NCBI RefSeq assembly: GCF_042680805.1
Contig: NZ_JBHUEM010000003.1
Location: forward strand, 62,001-126,000
Length of the DNA stretch: 64,000 nucleotides
Direction: 5' to 3'
DNA from: Bacillus_CJ salitolerans
GTDB lineage: Bacteria; Bacillota; Bacilli; Bacillales; SA4
Part shown: piece by piece, positions 1 to 9,537 of the stretch
How the letters are laid out: each line of letters begins with the position of its first letter
Position numbering within the stretch: the stretch's first letter is position 1
Notes under the pieces: generated by a model
Seen by the model: only the letters and a program-made list of their open reading frames with translations
Told to the model about the DNA's origin: nothing
The model's database searches: none
Made by a program: the position numbers and the translations under genes

Positions 1-890
1 GAATTGTTGGTGAATCAGGCTGCGGGAAAAGTGTCATGTCTCTATCGATAATGGGGCTTCTTCCGAAGGAGAATGGCAAAATTAGAGAAGGTGAAATTCT
101 GTTTGAAGGACAGGATTTAGCAAAGTTAAAAGAAAAAGAGCTTAATAATGTTCGAGGAAAAGATATCGGTATGATTTTCCAAGAACCGATGACCTCTTTG
201 AATCCTGTATTTACAATAGGGTTTCAAATTGAAGAAGCATTGTTAAACCATACGAAATTATCCAAACAAGAAGCAAGGCTGAAAAGTATTGCTTTGCTTA
301 CTAGTGTCGGTATTTCTAGACCTGAAAAAATTGTAGATGAATACCCTCACCAGCTGTCTGGTGGGATGAGACAAAGGGTAATGATTGCAATGGCTATAGC
401 CTGTCAGCCAAAAGTATTAATAGCGGATGAGCCGACGACTGCACTAGATGTTACGGTACAAGCCCAAATACTAGAGCTGTTAAAGGAAATTCAAGGTGTA
501 AATGACATGGCAGTTTTATTGATTACCCACGACCTCGGAGTTGTGGCCGAGATGTGTGATGAAGTCATTGTCATGTATGCAGGGAAAATTGTGGAAAAAA
601 CAGATGTTGATACGTTGTTTTATGATCCAAAACACCCGTATACAAAACTTTTAATGGGTGCTATACCAAGAATGGATGAAGAAGTGAAAGAGTTAAGTTC
701 AATAAAAGGAATTGTTCCTTCACTTGTTAATATGCCTCAAGTGGGATGTCGGTTTGCAGGTCGTTGTCCAGAAGCAACGGAAGAGTGTATGGCCGTTACA
801 CCAGAGCTAGCTGAAGTATCGGCAGGACATGAAGTCTCTTGCTTATTATATGAAACGAGTTATCCGAAAGAGGTGAAAGGTACGGTATGA
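1..890 (+). CDS. appD: Oligopeptide ABC transporter ATP-binding subunit AppD (5' truncated)
   Basis: This is one of two cytoplasmic ATPases that power a peptide importer. The window opens inside the gene: the frame is open from base 3, and the Walker A motif GESGCGKS lies at bases 9-32, so the true start is off the left edge. The Q-loop FQEPMTSLNP, signature LSGGMRQR, Walker B VLIADEPTTALD and switch His (LLITHDLG) are all present. The C-terminal tail carries the Cys pattern C-x5-C-x6-C plus a later Cys, seen in many Opp/Dpp ATPases. The stop overlaps the start of the next ATPase gene (ATGA). The gene order D-F-A-B-C matches B. subtilis app rather than opp, so AppD is preferred. Confidence 0.9.
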   Translation, partial: IVGESGCGKSVMSLSIMGLLPKENGKIREGEILFEGQDLAKLKEKELNNVRGKDIGMIFQEPMTSLNPVFTIGFQIEEALLNHTKLSKQEARLKSIALLTSVGISRPEKIVDEYPHQLSGGMRQRVMIAMAIACQPKVLIADEPTTALDVTVQAQILELLKEIQGVNDMAVLLITHDLGVVAEMCDEVIVMYAGKIVEKTDVDTLFYDPKHPYTKLLMGAIPRMDEEVKELSSIKGIVPSLVNMPQVGCRFAGRCPEATEECMAVTPELAEVSAGHEVSCLLYETSYPKEVKGTV

Positions 891-1879
891 GTCAACTAGC
901 AGATATGTCGCCTATTAAGGATGTTCTTTTAGAGGTTAAAAATCTTAAAACCTATTATCCAATTAAAGGCGGTTTCCTAAGAAAAGAAATTGGTGCAGTA
1001 AAAGCTGTAGACGATATATCATTTGAGATTCGAAAAGGTGAAACATTAGGCTTAGTTGGAGAATCAGGGTGCGGAAAATCTACTGCTGGTAGAACGATTC
1101 TCCGCTTACTTGAACCAACAGACGGACAAATTATCTTTGATGGAAAAGATATTACAAACGTAAGAGGCACCTCGCTTCGAAAAATTAGACAAGATTTTCA
1201 AATGGTTTTTCAAGACCCATATGCTTCCTTAAACCCAATGATGATGGTCGGAAATTTAGTTTCTGAGCCGATTCGTAATTACTTTAAGCGCAATGAAAAT
1301 GAGCTTAAAACAGAGGTTATGGAGCTTCTAACGAAAGTTGGATTACCAGAAGATGCTTATTACAAATATCCTCATGAGTTTTCAGGTGGTCAGCGCCAAA
1401 GAATTGGAATTGCTCGTTCCCTTGCTTTACGCCCTAAATTGATTATTGCTGACGAGCCTGTATCCGCACTTGATGTTTCAGTACAGTCACAAGTTTTAAA
1501 TTTATTAAAAGATCTACAAGAAGAATTTGAACTAACCTTTTTATTCATAGCTCATGATTTAAGTGTTGTGAAACATATGAGTGATCGAATTGGTGTCATG
1601 TACTTAGGAGGATTAGTAGAAGTTGCTGATAAAAAAGATATTTATAGTGAACCACTACATCCATATACCCAAGCGTTAATCTCAGCAATTCCGGAGCCAG
1701 ATCCAAGAAAGAAAAAAGAAAGAATTATCCTTGAAGGGGATGTGCCTAGTCCCATCAATCCACCTTCAGGATGTACATTCCATCCACGTTGTCGTCATGC
1801 AATGCCTGAATGTCAGCAAGTTAAGCCTGCTTTAAAGGAGGTGAAGCCAGGACACCGAGTTGCTTGTCATCTTTATTAA
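887..1879 (+). CDS. appF: Oligopeptide ABC transporter ATP-binding subunit AppF
   Basis: Second ATPase of the app peptide importer, 330 residues. Walker A GESGCGKS lies at about residues 58-65, followed by the Q-loop FQDPYASLNP, the signature FSGGQRQR, Walker B LIIADEPVSALD and the switch motif FIAHDLSVV. The C-terminal oligopeptide/dipeptide domain ends with the Cys pattern C-x5-C-x6-C and one further Cys. The ATG overlaps the appD stop by 4 bases, implying translational coupling. The binding protein and two permeases follow on the same strand. Family assignment is firm; the app label rests on gene order. Confidence 0.92.
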   Translation: MSQLADMSPIKDVLLEVKNLKTYYPIKGGFLRKEIGAVKAVDDISFEIRKGETLGLVGESGCGKSTAGRTILRLLEPTDGQIIFDGKDITNVRGTSLRKIRQDFQMVFQDPYASLNPMMMVGNLVSEPIRNYFKRNENELKTEVMELLTKVGLPEDAYYKYPHEFSGGQRQRIGIARSLALRPKLIIADEPVSALDVSVQSQVLNLLKDLQEEFELTFLFIAHDLSVVKHMSDRIGVMYLGGLVEVADKKDIYSEPLHPYTQALISAIPEPDPRKKKERIILEGDVPSPINPPSGCTFHPRCRHAMPECQQVKPALKEVKPGHRVACHLY

Positions 1880-1956
1880 TGACAGCAATCAAGCGTTCTT
1901 GCTGCATTTATATTGCCTTTAAAGTAGTATTTTTAATAATCATAGGGGGGAAACCG

Positions 1957-3723
1957 ATGAAAAAGTCAGCTTTATGGCTAGTTGCTATGCTTCTAGTGCT
2001 ATCAATGTTCTTAGCTGCTTGTAATGGCGGTGGGGACGAAGTTGCAAAAAAGGATGAAAAAGACACCACAGAGCAAACTGACACAAGTACTGATGACAAA
2101 GAAGAACCTGCTTCAGATGAGCCAGTTTCTGGTGGAGTTGTAACATACGCTTACTCTCAACCATTTAAAGGTCTTTTAGAAATGGGGCTTTACCAAGGTG
2201 AAGATGATTCAATTGCTCTTGGATTTATGATGGAGAGTTTAATTGGAACTGGTGATGATTTACTACCAGAAGAAAACATCGCTACTTGGGAATTTAGTGA
2301 TGATTACACTCAATTAACATTCAAGCTTCAGTCAGGTGTAAAATGGCATGATGGTCATGAGCTGACAGCTGAAGATATGGAATATGCATGGTACGTTCTA
2401 GCTGATAAGGATTATACTGGTCCTCGTTATTCAAACGTATCCATGATTAAAGGTGCAGAAGCATATAAGAAGGGTGAAGCAACAACAATCGAAGGTATTG
2501 AAGTAATCGATGACTATACAATTCGTGTAACGGTTACAGAGCCTGTTGTAAACCTATTAGATAACATTTGGGTTACTCCAATGCCAAAGCATTACTATGA
2601 AGGCATCCCTGTTGTTGAATTAGAAAATTCAGATAAAGTTCGTAAAAATCCGATTGGTCTTGGACCATTCAAAGTGAAGAATATTGTTCCAGGTGAAATG
2701 ATTGAATTCGAACGCTTTGATGATTACTGGAAAGGTAAGCCTTATTTAGATGGTGTTGTGTATAAGATTGTTGATGCAACACTTGCTACAGGTTTATTAG
2801 AAAATGGCGAAATTGATATTATGGGGGCACCAGCAAGCCAATACCAAGAAATTAAAGCTTTAGATAATCTGCTTCTTCATGAAGAACCAAGCTTAGGATA
2901 TAGCTATATCGGATTTGATATGGGTCACTATGATGCTGAAGCTGGAAAAATCGTGATGGATAATCCAAAATTCCAAAACAAAGCATTACGTCATGCAATG
3001 GCACATGCTTTAGATCGTCAAGGTATTTTAGACGCATTCTCTAACGGATTAGGTCAAGTGATCAACGTACCATTCCCATCTGTCTCCTGGGCAAAGATTC
3101 CAGATGATCAAATTAAAGGGTATGAGTTTGATCCAGAAAAAGCAAAGCAACTTCTTGATGAAGCTGGATATAAAGATATTGACGGTGATGGATTCCGTGA
3201 AGATCCAGATGGTAACCAATTAACGATCAACTTTGATGCAATGAGTGGGTCTGACATTTCTGAGCCACGTGCACAATTTATCCTGCAATCTTGGCAAGAG
3301 GTTGGTTTAAATGCTCAACTTAATGGTGGAGCGTTAAAAGAATTTAACCTATTCTATGACACCATTCAAGCAGATGATCCATCTGTTGAAACATTCATGG
3401 GTGCATGGGGTCTTGCATCAGATCCAGACCCAACAGGATTATGGACTAGTAGCGATGCTTGGAACTTCCCAAGATGGTACACAGACAAGTCTGATGAGCT
3501 CATTAAGAAGGGTATTTCATTCCCTGAAGATACATCAAAGGATGTAATTGAACATCGTAAAGAGGTTTACTATGAGTGGCAAAAAATTGTTAACGAAGAG
3601 CTTCCTATGATCTTCCTAAGCCAACCACTTGATGTATATGCAGTAAACAAGCGTGTACAAGGAACAGATGCGAACGCATTTACAGTACAAAAAGATGTTC
3701 ACTTATGGTGGATTAAACAATAA
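1957..3723 (+). CDS. appA: Oligopeptide-binding lipoprotein AppA
   Basis: Extracytoplasmic solute-binding protein (SBP family 5) that delivers peptides to the AppBC channel, 588 residues. I start it at ATG 1957 because AGGGGGG lies 6-7 bases upstream and the protein then opens with a lipoprotein signal peptide, MKKSALWL followed by the lipobox LAAC; the longer open frame back to 1864 has no such signal. A Lys/Asp/Glu-rich linker of about 40 residues follows the lipid Cys. Typical SBP5 stretches (LTFKLQSGVKWHDG, GLGPFKV) are visible. It lies between the ATPase and permease genes. Confidence 0.92.
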   Translation: MKKSALWLVAMLLVLSMFLAACNGGGDEVAKKDEKDTTEQTDTSTDDKEEPASDEPVSGGVVTYAYSQPFKGLLEMGLYQGEDDSIALGFMMESLIGTGDDLLPEENIATWEFSDDYTQLTFKLQSGVKWHDGHELTAEDMEYAWYVLADKDYTGPRYSNVSMIKGAEAYKKGEATTIEGIEVIDDYTIRVTVTEPVVNLLDNIWVTPMPKHYYEGIPVVELENSDKVRKNPIGLGPFKVKNIVPGEMIEFERFDDYWKGKPYLDGVVYKIVDATLATGLLENGEIDIMGAPASQYQEIKALDNLLLHEEPSLGYSYIGFDMGHYDAEAGKIVMDNPKFQNKALRHAMAHALDRQGILDAFSNGLGQVINVPFPSVSWAKIPDDQIKGYEFDPEKAKQLLDEAGYKDIDGDGFREDPDGNQLTINFDAMSGSDISEPRAQFILQSWQEVGLNAQLNGGALKEFNLFYDTIQADDPSVETFMGAWGLASDPDPTGLWTSSDAWNFPRWYTDKSDELIKKGISFPEDTSKDVIEHRKEVYYEWQKIVNEELPMIFLSQPLDVYAVNKRVQGTDANAFTVQKDVHLWWIKQ

Positions 3724-3758
3724 CAAGTAATGAATCTAACTGATAAGGGGAAATCATA

Positions 3759-4724
3759 ATGCTAGTTTACTCACTTCGTAGAATACTAGGAATGATTCCA
3801 ATTATTTTCCTTATCTCAGTCGTGTGCTTTACCCTGGCAAAGTTAATGCCAGGGGATGCACTTACTGGTAAAGTAGATCCTCTAAATTCTGATCCCGCGT
3901 ATATCGAAGAAATGCGTGAAAGAATGGGGTGGAATGATCCAGTCCATATTCAATACTTAAACTGGGTTGGGGGACTATTAAAAGGGGATTTTGGGCAATC
4001 ATTCAACCATAAATTACCGGTATTAGAGCTTATTGGCTCTCGTTTACCGAATACCATTTTTCTTGCGTTGTTTGCACTCCTCATAACCTATGTCCTCGCA
4101 TTTTTAATGGGTCGTTATGCAGGACGTCACCCGTATAGTATTGGTGACTATGCAATTTCGTTTTATAACTATTTAGGATTAGCAATTCCTAGCTTTATCG
4201 CAGCATTAGTAGCCATTTTTATTTTTTCATTTCAGTTAAAATGGGTACCTGCAACAGGAAGTATTGGTGTAGGAGTAGATCCAGGAACATTAGATTTTTA
4301 CTTAAGTAAATTAAAGCATGCCGTTCTCCCAGCGTTTGTTCTAGGAGCCTTTGCAACTGCAAGTTATACTCAATTTTTACGAAATGATATGATTGAAAGC
4401 TCTCGTAAAGATTTCGTCAGAACAGCCCGTGCAAAAGGAACAAAGGAAAGTACGATTTATAATAAGCATATACTACGAAATTCATTGATTCCAATCGTAA
4501 CATTAGTTGGTTTTGATTTTGCAGGATTAATTGGTGGTGCTGTTATTATAGAAACAATCTTTACGTACCCTGGCATTGGAAATCTATTTGTTGAGTCAAT
4601 TAATTCACGTGACTACTCAGTTGTCTTAGCCATTACACTAATGTTAACGCTATTTACATTACTCGGAAACTTACTAGCGGATATTTTACTAGGATTAGTT
4701 GATCCGCGGATAAGATTAGATTAG
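3759..4724 (+). CDS. appB: Oligopeptide ABC transporter permease AppB
   Basis: Inner-membrane permease of the app importer, 321 residues, with about six hydrophobic segments. The N-terminus (MLVYSLRRILGMIPIIF) and the ATPase-coupling EAA-like loop RTARAKGTKESTIYNKHILRN are typical of the OppB/DppB family. The C-terminal DPRIRLD tail is also diagnostic. The spacing to appA is 35 bases with AAGGGG upstream of the ATG, so it is probably cotranscribed. Confidence 0.92.
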   Translation: MLVYSLRRILGMIPIIFLISVVCFTLAKLMPGDALTGKVDPLNSDPAYIEEMRERMGWNDPVHIQYLNWVGGLLKGDFGQSFNHKLPVLELIGSRLPNTIFLALFALLITYVLAFLMGRYAGRHPYSIGDYAISFYNYLGLAIPSFIAALVAIFIFSFQLKWVPATGSIGVGVDPGTLDFYLSKLKHAVLPAFVLGAFATASYTQFLRNDMIESSRKDFVRTARAKGTKESTIYNKHILRNSLIPIVTLVGFDFAGLIGGAVIIETIFTYPGIGNLFVESINSRDYSVVLAITLMLTLFTLLGNLLADILLGLVDPRIRLD

Positions 4725-4734
4725 AGGTGAAACC

Positions 4735-5655
4735 ATGGAACCAGTAACGGAACAGCAGACAACGATAATCGTGAAAGATAAAAAACTGGTATCAAAGGGG
4801 AAATCTCCATGGGCAATAGCGAGGCGGAAGTTTTTACGTAACATTCCTGCGATGATAAGCTTAGGATTTCTTGTCTTTATTGGGTTAGTAACGATATTTG
4901 CCCCTTTCTTAACGATTCCTTACGATCAAGCCCTTAAAGTAAATCTTCTTCAGATGGCAAAGGAACCTTCGACAGAGTTTTGGTTTGGGACTGACAAAGC
5001 GGGCCGTGATGTATATGCTCGAATTCTTTATGGCGGTAGAGTCTCTTTAACTTTAGCTGTCTCGATTACAATCTCAGTATCAATCATCGGTACTGTAATT
5101 GGTGCAACTGCTGGTTTTTTCGGTGGAGCGATCGATAATGCACTAATGAGGTTTACAGATTTCATTTTAACGTTCCCTTTTCTAGTATTTGTTATCGTTT
5201 TAAGTTCAATCTTTCAAGGCTCTGGATTATTAACATTAATAGTCGTCATAAGTTTGTTAGCATGGGGTGGAATCGCCCGTCTTGTCAGAAGTAAAGTGTT
5301 ATCAGAAAAAGAAAACGAATACACACTTAGTGCCATCTCGATTGGCTGTTCTCCATTGAAAGTTATTATGAAGCACATTTTGCCGAATGTAATGTCTACC
5401 ATCATCGTTCAGGCGACACTAGTATTAGCTGTCATGATTGTAGTAGAAACGGGATTAAGCTTCCTAGGGTTCGGTGTCTCTGCTAATACTCCAACATGGG
5501 GGAACATGCTTCAAGAGGCACGCAATCCAGATGTATTAAAAAATAAATGGTGGATATGGATGCCACCAGCAGCTGTCATTACATTAACCATTCTATCCAT
5601 AAACTTTGTAGGTGAAGGATTAAAGGATGCATTTAATCCAAAATCACACCGTTAA
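4735..5655 (+). CDS. appC: Oligopeptide ABC transporter permease AppC
   Basis: Partner permease of the OppC/DppC family, 306 residues. It has a cytoplasmic N-terminus of about 35 residues, one transmembrane segment, the conserved stretch FWFGTDKAGRDVYARILYGGR, then the BPD-type permease domain ending GEGLKDAFNPK. It starts 10 bases after appB with GAGGTG as ribosome binding site and is the last gene of the operon, followed at once by a terminator. Confidence 0.92.
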   Translation: MEPVTEQQTTIIVKDKKLVSKGKSPWAIARRKFLRNIPAMISLGFLVFIGLVTIFAPFLTIPYDQALKVNLLQMAKEPSTEFWFGTDKAGRDVYARILYGGRVSLTLAVSITISVSIIGTVIGATAGFFGGAIDNALMRFTDFILTFPFLVFVIVLSSIFQGSGLLTLIVVISLLAWGGIARLVRSKVLSEKENEYTLSAISIGCSPLKVIMKHILPNVMSTIIVQATLVLAVMIVVETGLSFLGFGVSANTPTWGNMLQEARNPDVLKNKWWIWMPPAAVITLTILSINFVGEGLKDAFNPKSHR

Positions 5656-5688
5656 AAAATCTATCACAAATCGTGATAGATTTTTTTT
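5656..5688 (+). terminator. Rho-independent terminator of the app operon
   Basis: A perfect 10-bp stem AATCTATCAC / GTGATAGATT with a 5-base loop is followed by a run of T. It lies directly after the appC stop. Confidence 0.9.
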
Positions 5689-5693
5689 ATTAA

Positions 5694-5858
5694 GTGAAAA
5701 AAATATAAGTTTCTGCCGTTTAGTTTATTCAATGTTACGGGTAAATCTATCTCCAGCACCCAGCCAAGATGAAATGGCGACGATCTTTGCCATTATATCC
5801 TAGTCAAGGTCAAATGCTTTGTCTCAATCTAAACGGAGAGCCCTGAGCCTTTTGTTCT
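5694..5858 (+). repeat. Dispersed structured intergenic repeat, copy A
   Basis: First of five copies in the window. Landmarks are AAGTTTCTG near the start, a GATGAAATGGC hairpin arm, AAGGTCAAAT, CTAAACGG and the end GAGCCTTTTGTTC. This copy is degenerate: the second arm of the first hairpin has decayed (GCCATTATATCC) and the central long hairpin seen in copies C and E is missing. The rest of the 403-base stretch up to 6059 shows only AT-rich DNA. Confidence 0.75.
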
Positions 5859-6058
5859 GTTAACCGGAGAAGAAGATGAATACTAAACTAACAGCTAAAC
5901 TGTCGCAATCAAGGAAATCGTAAGGCGATAGGCTAGTTTTTTATTTTTTTTATAGGGCATGTACATATTTATCAGCATCACTATCATATATTTAAACAAG
6001 GAAATTGGACGAGTATGGGGTGGTTTATTTTGAGAAAATGCATTAGAGGTAGGGTGCT

Positions 6059-6268
6059 ATGATTTTTCGATTATTTCTATTTTTATTAGGCTTTGGGATA
6101 TCGGTTGCTGGAGGAATATCTACGATTGCCTATTTAAATTTACTCGCAACAGGACATGGGTATATAGAATATTTTTTGTTTATTTCAAAACGAATTGAAT
6201 GTTACTTGCTTCCTTTAGGTGTGTTCACGATATGGGGGAGTATTTATTTACCAGGTAATAAAGACTAG
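6059..6268 (+). CDS. Small membrane protein of unknown function
   Basis: A 69-residue protein with two hydrophobic stretches (about residues 2-30 and 50-63), predicted to be a small integral membrane protein. The ATG is preceded by GAGGTAGGG. I recognise similar short proteins next to app/yjbA in Bacillus genomes only loosely and assign no function. It stands alone between the app terminator and yjbA. Confidence 0.6.
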   Translation: MIFRLFLFLLGFGISVAGGISTIAYLNLLATGHGYIEYFLFISKRIECYLLPLGVFTIWGSIYLPGNKD

Positions 6269-6384
6269 AATATCGGTCTAATGAAAAGATAATAGTGAAA
6301 GAAATTCCACTCATGGAATATTTTAGCTACAGTTTGCCAATACTGATTGTTAACAAACAACAGATATAAAGTGAGGGGTAATAT

Positions 6385-7140
6385 ATGTTGTATCTGCATG
6401 ATGTATGGGTAAATTGGTTTGAAGGTGAAGAAAATGGCTACAATGTATGTCATTTCCATGAATGGCGAAAAGATGATAGTGTTGAGCTATTGGACCAAGT
6501 CCCACTAATAAAGATCGATTCAACGTTGTTCCATTACATAGAGAACGATTTAATGGAATTACCCGGACAACTTCTAAATGATGTTTTTCAAAAATCGTAC
6601 TTACGAAAAAATCATGAGCGTATACAACTCGATTATTGTTTTGTCGTAACTGATGGTACCGGAATATTGGCGGTAGACACAATCGGATATAATATTCCGA
6701 TTCGTAAGAGTCGATTAATTCCCAGACAAGAACAACTTGTCTATGATATGGTATCTGATCAAGCACCTACTCCGTATAAATTTCAGCAGTCAGATAAACT
6801 TCATGCAAGCAAGGAGTATCATATTTTATCGCCATCACCAGTTTTTATGAGTGGATTGACTCGTAAGGAGAGACAATTAAAGCAACTTCTTTTCATGGCG
6901 TTAGACCAGCTTTATTCCACAAAAAATGTAGCTGAAATTAGATATTGGTACACAGATTGGGATCCAGCTAAATATAAAGAAATCCAGCATATGAACTTTG
7001 AAGAAGCTTGGAAAGGTTTATATGAAGAAATACAATATGGCTGGAGTAAACGACATGTTGATTTCTGTGAAAATTTAATAAAAGGACAACCATTCTTTGA
7101 AAAATTATGGGAGTTAGAGCAAGAAACTCGTGTGAATTAA
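6385..7140 (+). CDS. yjbA: YjbA family protein (UPF0736)
   Basis: A 251-residue soluble protein opening MLYLHDVWVNWFEGEENGYNVCHFHEWRK in segments typical of YjbA of B. subtilis; length and position (between app and trpS) also agree. Function is unknown. GAGGGG precedes the ATG. It ends at a shared terminator with the convergent chemotaxis receptor. Confidence 0.85.
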   Translation: MLYLHDVWVNWFEGEENGYNVCHFHEWRKDDSVELLDQVPLIKIDSTLFHYIENDLMELPGQLLNDVFQKSYLRKNHERIQLDYCFVVTDGTGILAVDTIGYNIPIRKSRLIPRQEQLVYDMVSDQAPTPYKFQQSDKLHASKEYHILSPSPVFMSGLTRKERQLKQLLFMALDQLYSTKNVAEIRYWYTDWDPAKYKEIQHMNFEEAWKGLYEEIQYGWSKRHVDFCENLIKGQPFFEKLWELEQETRVN

Positions 7141-7172
7141 TAAAGGAGCCAATTATTGGCTCCTTTATTATT
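7141..7172. terminator. Bidirectional terminator between yjbA and the chemotaxis receptor
   Basis: The stem AAAGGAGCCAAT / ATTGGCTCCTTT, flanked by A and T runs, lies between two convergent genes and can serve both. Confidence 0.85.
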
Positions 7173-9342
7173 ATTTTTCTTCAACTTTGAAGCGTTTAAC
7201 TGACTCATTCAGTTGTTCTGCCATTGATAGTAATGATTCAATATTAGTGATTACACCGTTCATATTATCCGTAGCTTGTATAGATGATGCGGCAACTTCT
7301 TCAGTTGATGAACTTGCTTGAACTGCGTAAGACAATCCTTCTCTAGAGTGATCTTGAATACTCGTAATGTATTCCTTCTGTTCAATTAGTAATTGATCCA
7401 TCGTACCAACTGATTGAAGAACCTTATCCATTGAATGAACGATTTCAGTTAGAGCATCTTTTGCCAACTCTGCCGAATTACTTTCTTCTTTCGCTTTCTC
7501 AATGCTACTCATCATCTTATTCCCTACAACTTCAATAGATCCAAGGATTAGTTTAATAATCGTTTCAATTTCTACAGTTGCTTTATTACTTTCTACAGCA
7601 AGCTTTCTCACTTCATCGGCAACAACGGCAAACCCTTTTCCATGCTCTCCAGCACGTGCTGCTTCAATACTAGCATTTAAGGCTAGTAAATTTGTTTGGC
7701 TTGCAATTTCATTAGAGCGTTCGATGATTTTTCTAATCTGTCTTGTTTGATTTTCAAGATTTTTTACTTCATTAGAAGAATCAGATGTAGCTTCTGCTAA
7801 GCTATGAACTCCAGCAATTAACTTTTCCAGTATTTTTTGATTAGAGTAAATACTATCTTGTGTTTGTTTTGCTGTATCTATCACAGTATGACTTTGTTCT
7901 TCTAAGTGAGCGGCTACACCCATAAACTGATTCACTTTTTCATCTGTTTCCTGACTGATTGCTGCTTGTTGTTCTGCACCCTTTGCAACTTCGTCAATAG
8001 CTGCTGTAATTTGTTCTGATGTAGCGGCAGCTTCCTTAGCGGCTTCTCTTAAATCGTAAGATGTTTTAAAGGTTGTTTGTGAAGCATCCTGTGTATTCTT
8101 AACGATACTTTGGAGATTATCAATCATTTCGTCAAAAGAGGTAGCTAGCTCACCAACTTCATCTTTTCTTTTTAATGAGATGCGCTTTGTCAAATCACCT
8201 TGTGCAACTTCTTTTGTAATAGCGATTAGCTGCTTTAAAGGTGCAACAATTCGTTGTGAGAAGATAAAGCTAAATATTCCGATCCCAATTACTGAAAGAA
8301 CGATTACTATAAGGATAATTCGCTGAATCTTGGTTATTGAACTAAATGCTACATCAACTGGTGTTTCAACAAAAATGGCTAAACCTAGATCATTGTTATA
8401 AAAATAGGAAGTAACTTGATCTTCTCCAATTTCATTAGCGTACGTACCATTTCCAGGTAACGTAGGAGTTTCTTGGAAATTTGTATTTTCAATTTCTTTC
8501 ATAAAATGTTGGATACCTTTGTGGTTAGATAAAGGAGTAATGCTCCCATCAGAGTCCTTAAAATTTTTCACCCATTCAAGATCGTCAGCTGCCACAACGT
8601 ATCCTTCTTTTGACACAAGGAACATTCTTTGGTTAGCATTTTCACTAGCTTCTCCTCTAGTTTCTTTCCAAATCGTGAATGTATCTAAATATGTACCAAT
8701 AATTCCAATTGGCCTATTTAATAAATCCGTAACAGGTGCTGCTACTTCAATTGAAAAGCTAGGACCACCCATATTACTTGTTTGAACAGCTAATGGACCG
8801 ACATAATGAGAACCTGATTGGGTTTCAGTAAATGCGAGATCATTCGTTCGATCACTTAATACAGTTGAATAACCTTTCCTCATAACCTCCTTGCCATCTA
8901 CATCAATGTGGTAAATATCAAGGAATTTCGTATTAGAACCTCTCATCTTAGAGTAACCGTCACTAATCGCTGTAACCTCTTGGTTAACAAGAATATCAGC
9001 CATTAAGTTTAGTTCTTCCACAGTAGTATTTACATAGTTTTCAATCGTTTTCATTTGTGTTTGTGCCATAGATAAGGACTGATCTTCGATAGATTTTTCC
9101 ATATTTGATCCAATAATAGGTGTAATAATAACACTTAACACAATACCGAAAACAATAAGAGATGAAATAAACGCAAGATTAAGCTTAAAGCTAATCCCAT
9201 TCACGTTTACTTTCAATCGTTTACCTTGCTTCTTTTGACCTTGTCTCTTCTTAATGTTCTTAAATAAAGTAAACGGCTTTTTCTCTTTCTCAAATTTAAT
9301 CTTCTTTGGTTTTCGAGGAAAAAGTTTTTTCAACCTTTGCAC
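7171..9342 (-). CDS. Methyl-accepting chemotaxis protein with dCache-type sensor
   Basis: Transmembrane chemoreceptor of 723 residues. An unusually long, very basic cytoplasmic N-terminus (about 50 residues, many Lys/Arg) precedes the first membrane helix. A large extracellular region of about 270 residues (IIGTYLDTFTIW, LVSKEGYVVAADD) fits a double Cache sensor. A second membrane helix, a HAMP domain (RIVAPLKQLIAITKEVAQGD) and the coiled-coil signalling domain follow. The hairpin tip SNEIASQTNLLALNASIEAA is the invariant MCP core that binds CheA and CheW. The ligand cannot be told from sequence. It is a single-gene unit. Confidence 0.93.
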   Translation of the reverse strand: MQRLKKLFPRKPKKIKFEKEKKPFTLFKNIKKRQGQKKQGKRLKVNVNGISFKLNLAFISSLIVFGIVLSVIITPIIGSNMEKSIEDQSLSMAQTQMKTIENYVNTTVEELNLMADILVNQEVTAISDGYSKMRGSNTKFLDIYHIDVDGKEVMRKGYSTVLSDRTNDLAFTETQSGSHYVGPLAVQTSNMGGPSFSIEVAAPVTDLLNRPIGIIGTYLDTFTIWKETRGEASENANQRMFLVSKEGYVVAADDLEWVKNFKDSDGSITPLSNHKGIQHFMKEIENTNFQETPTLPGNGTYANEIGEDQVTSYFYNNDLGLAIFVETPVDVAFSSITKIQRIILIVIVLSVIGIGIFSFIFSQRIVAPLKQLIAITKEVAQGDLTKRISLKRKDEVGELATSFDEMIDNLQSIVKNTQDASQTTFKTSYDLREAAKEAAATSEQITAAIDEVAKGAEQQAAISQETDEKVNQFMGVAAHLEEQSHTVIDTAKQTQDSIYSNQKILEKLIAGVHSLAEATSDSSNEVKNLENQTRQIRKIIERSNEIASQTNLLALNASIEAARAGEHGKGFAVVADEVRKLAVESNKATVEIETIIKLILGSIEVVGNKMMSSIEKAKEESNSAELAKDALTEIVHSMDKVLQSVGTMDQLLIEQKEYITSIQDHSREGLSYAVQASSSTEEVAASSIQATDNMNGVITNIESLLSMAEQLNESVKRFKVEEK

Positions 9343-9505
9343 TAGAAGCCCCCCTTGATGGCAAAATATTAAAACTATTATAGCATGAATGATAGTAGAA
9401 AGGTTCTAATTTTTTTTACAGATCATAGGATACTAGAATGACAGTTGTTAAAATCCGAATAGTCTTTACGAAAAGTATATAATATAGAAGAAAAGTGGAA
9501 CTAAT

Positions 9506-9532
9506 CAAAAAAAAGCGCACCGATTCCGGTGC
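9506..9532 (-). terminator. Terminator of trpS
   Basis: The stem GCACCG / CGGTGC, with an A run on the plus strand that is a T run on the minus strand, sits just past the trpS stop. Confidence 0.85.
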
Positions 9533-9537
9533 ACCTT

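Noticed and set aside
6350..6766. 138-codon minus-strand frame opposite yjbA
   Set aside because: Fully antisense to a recognised gene, with no ribosome binding site or family resemblance.
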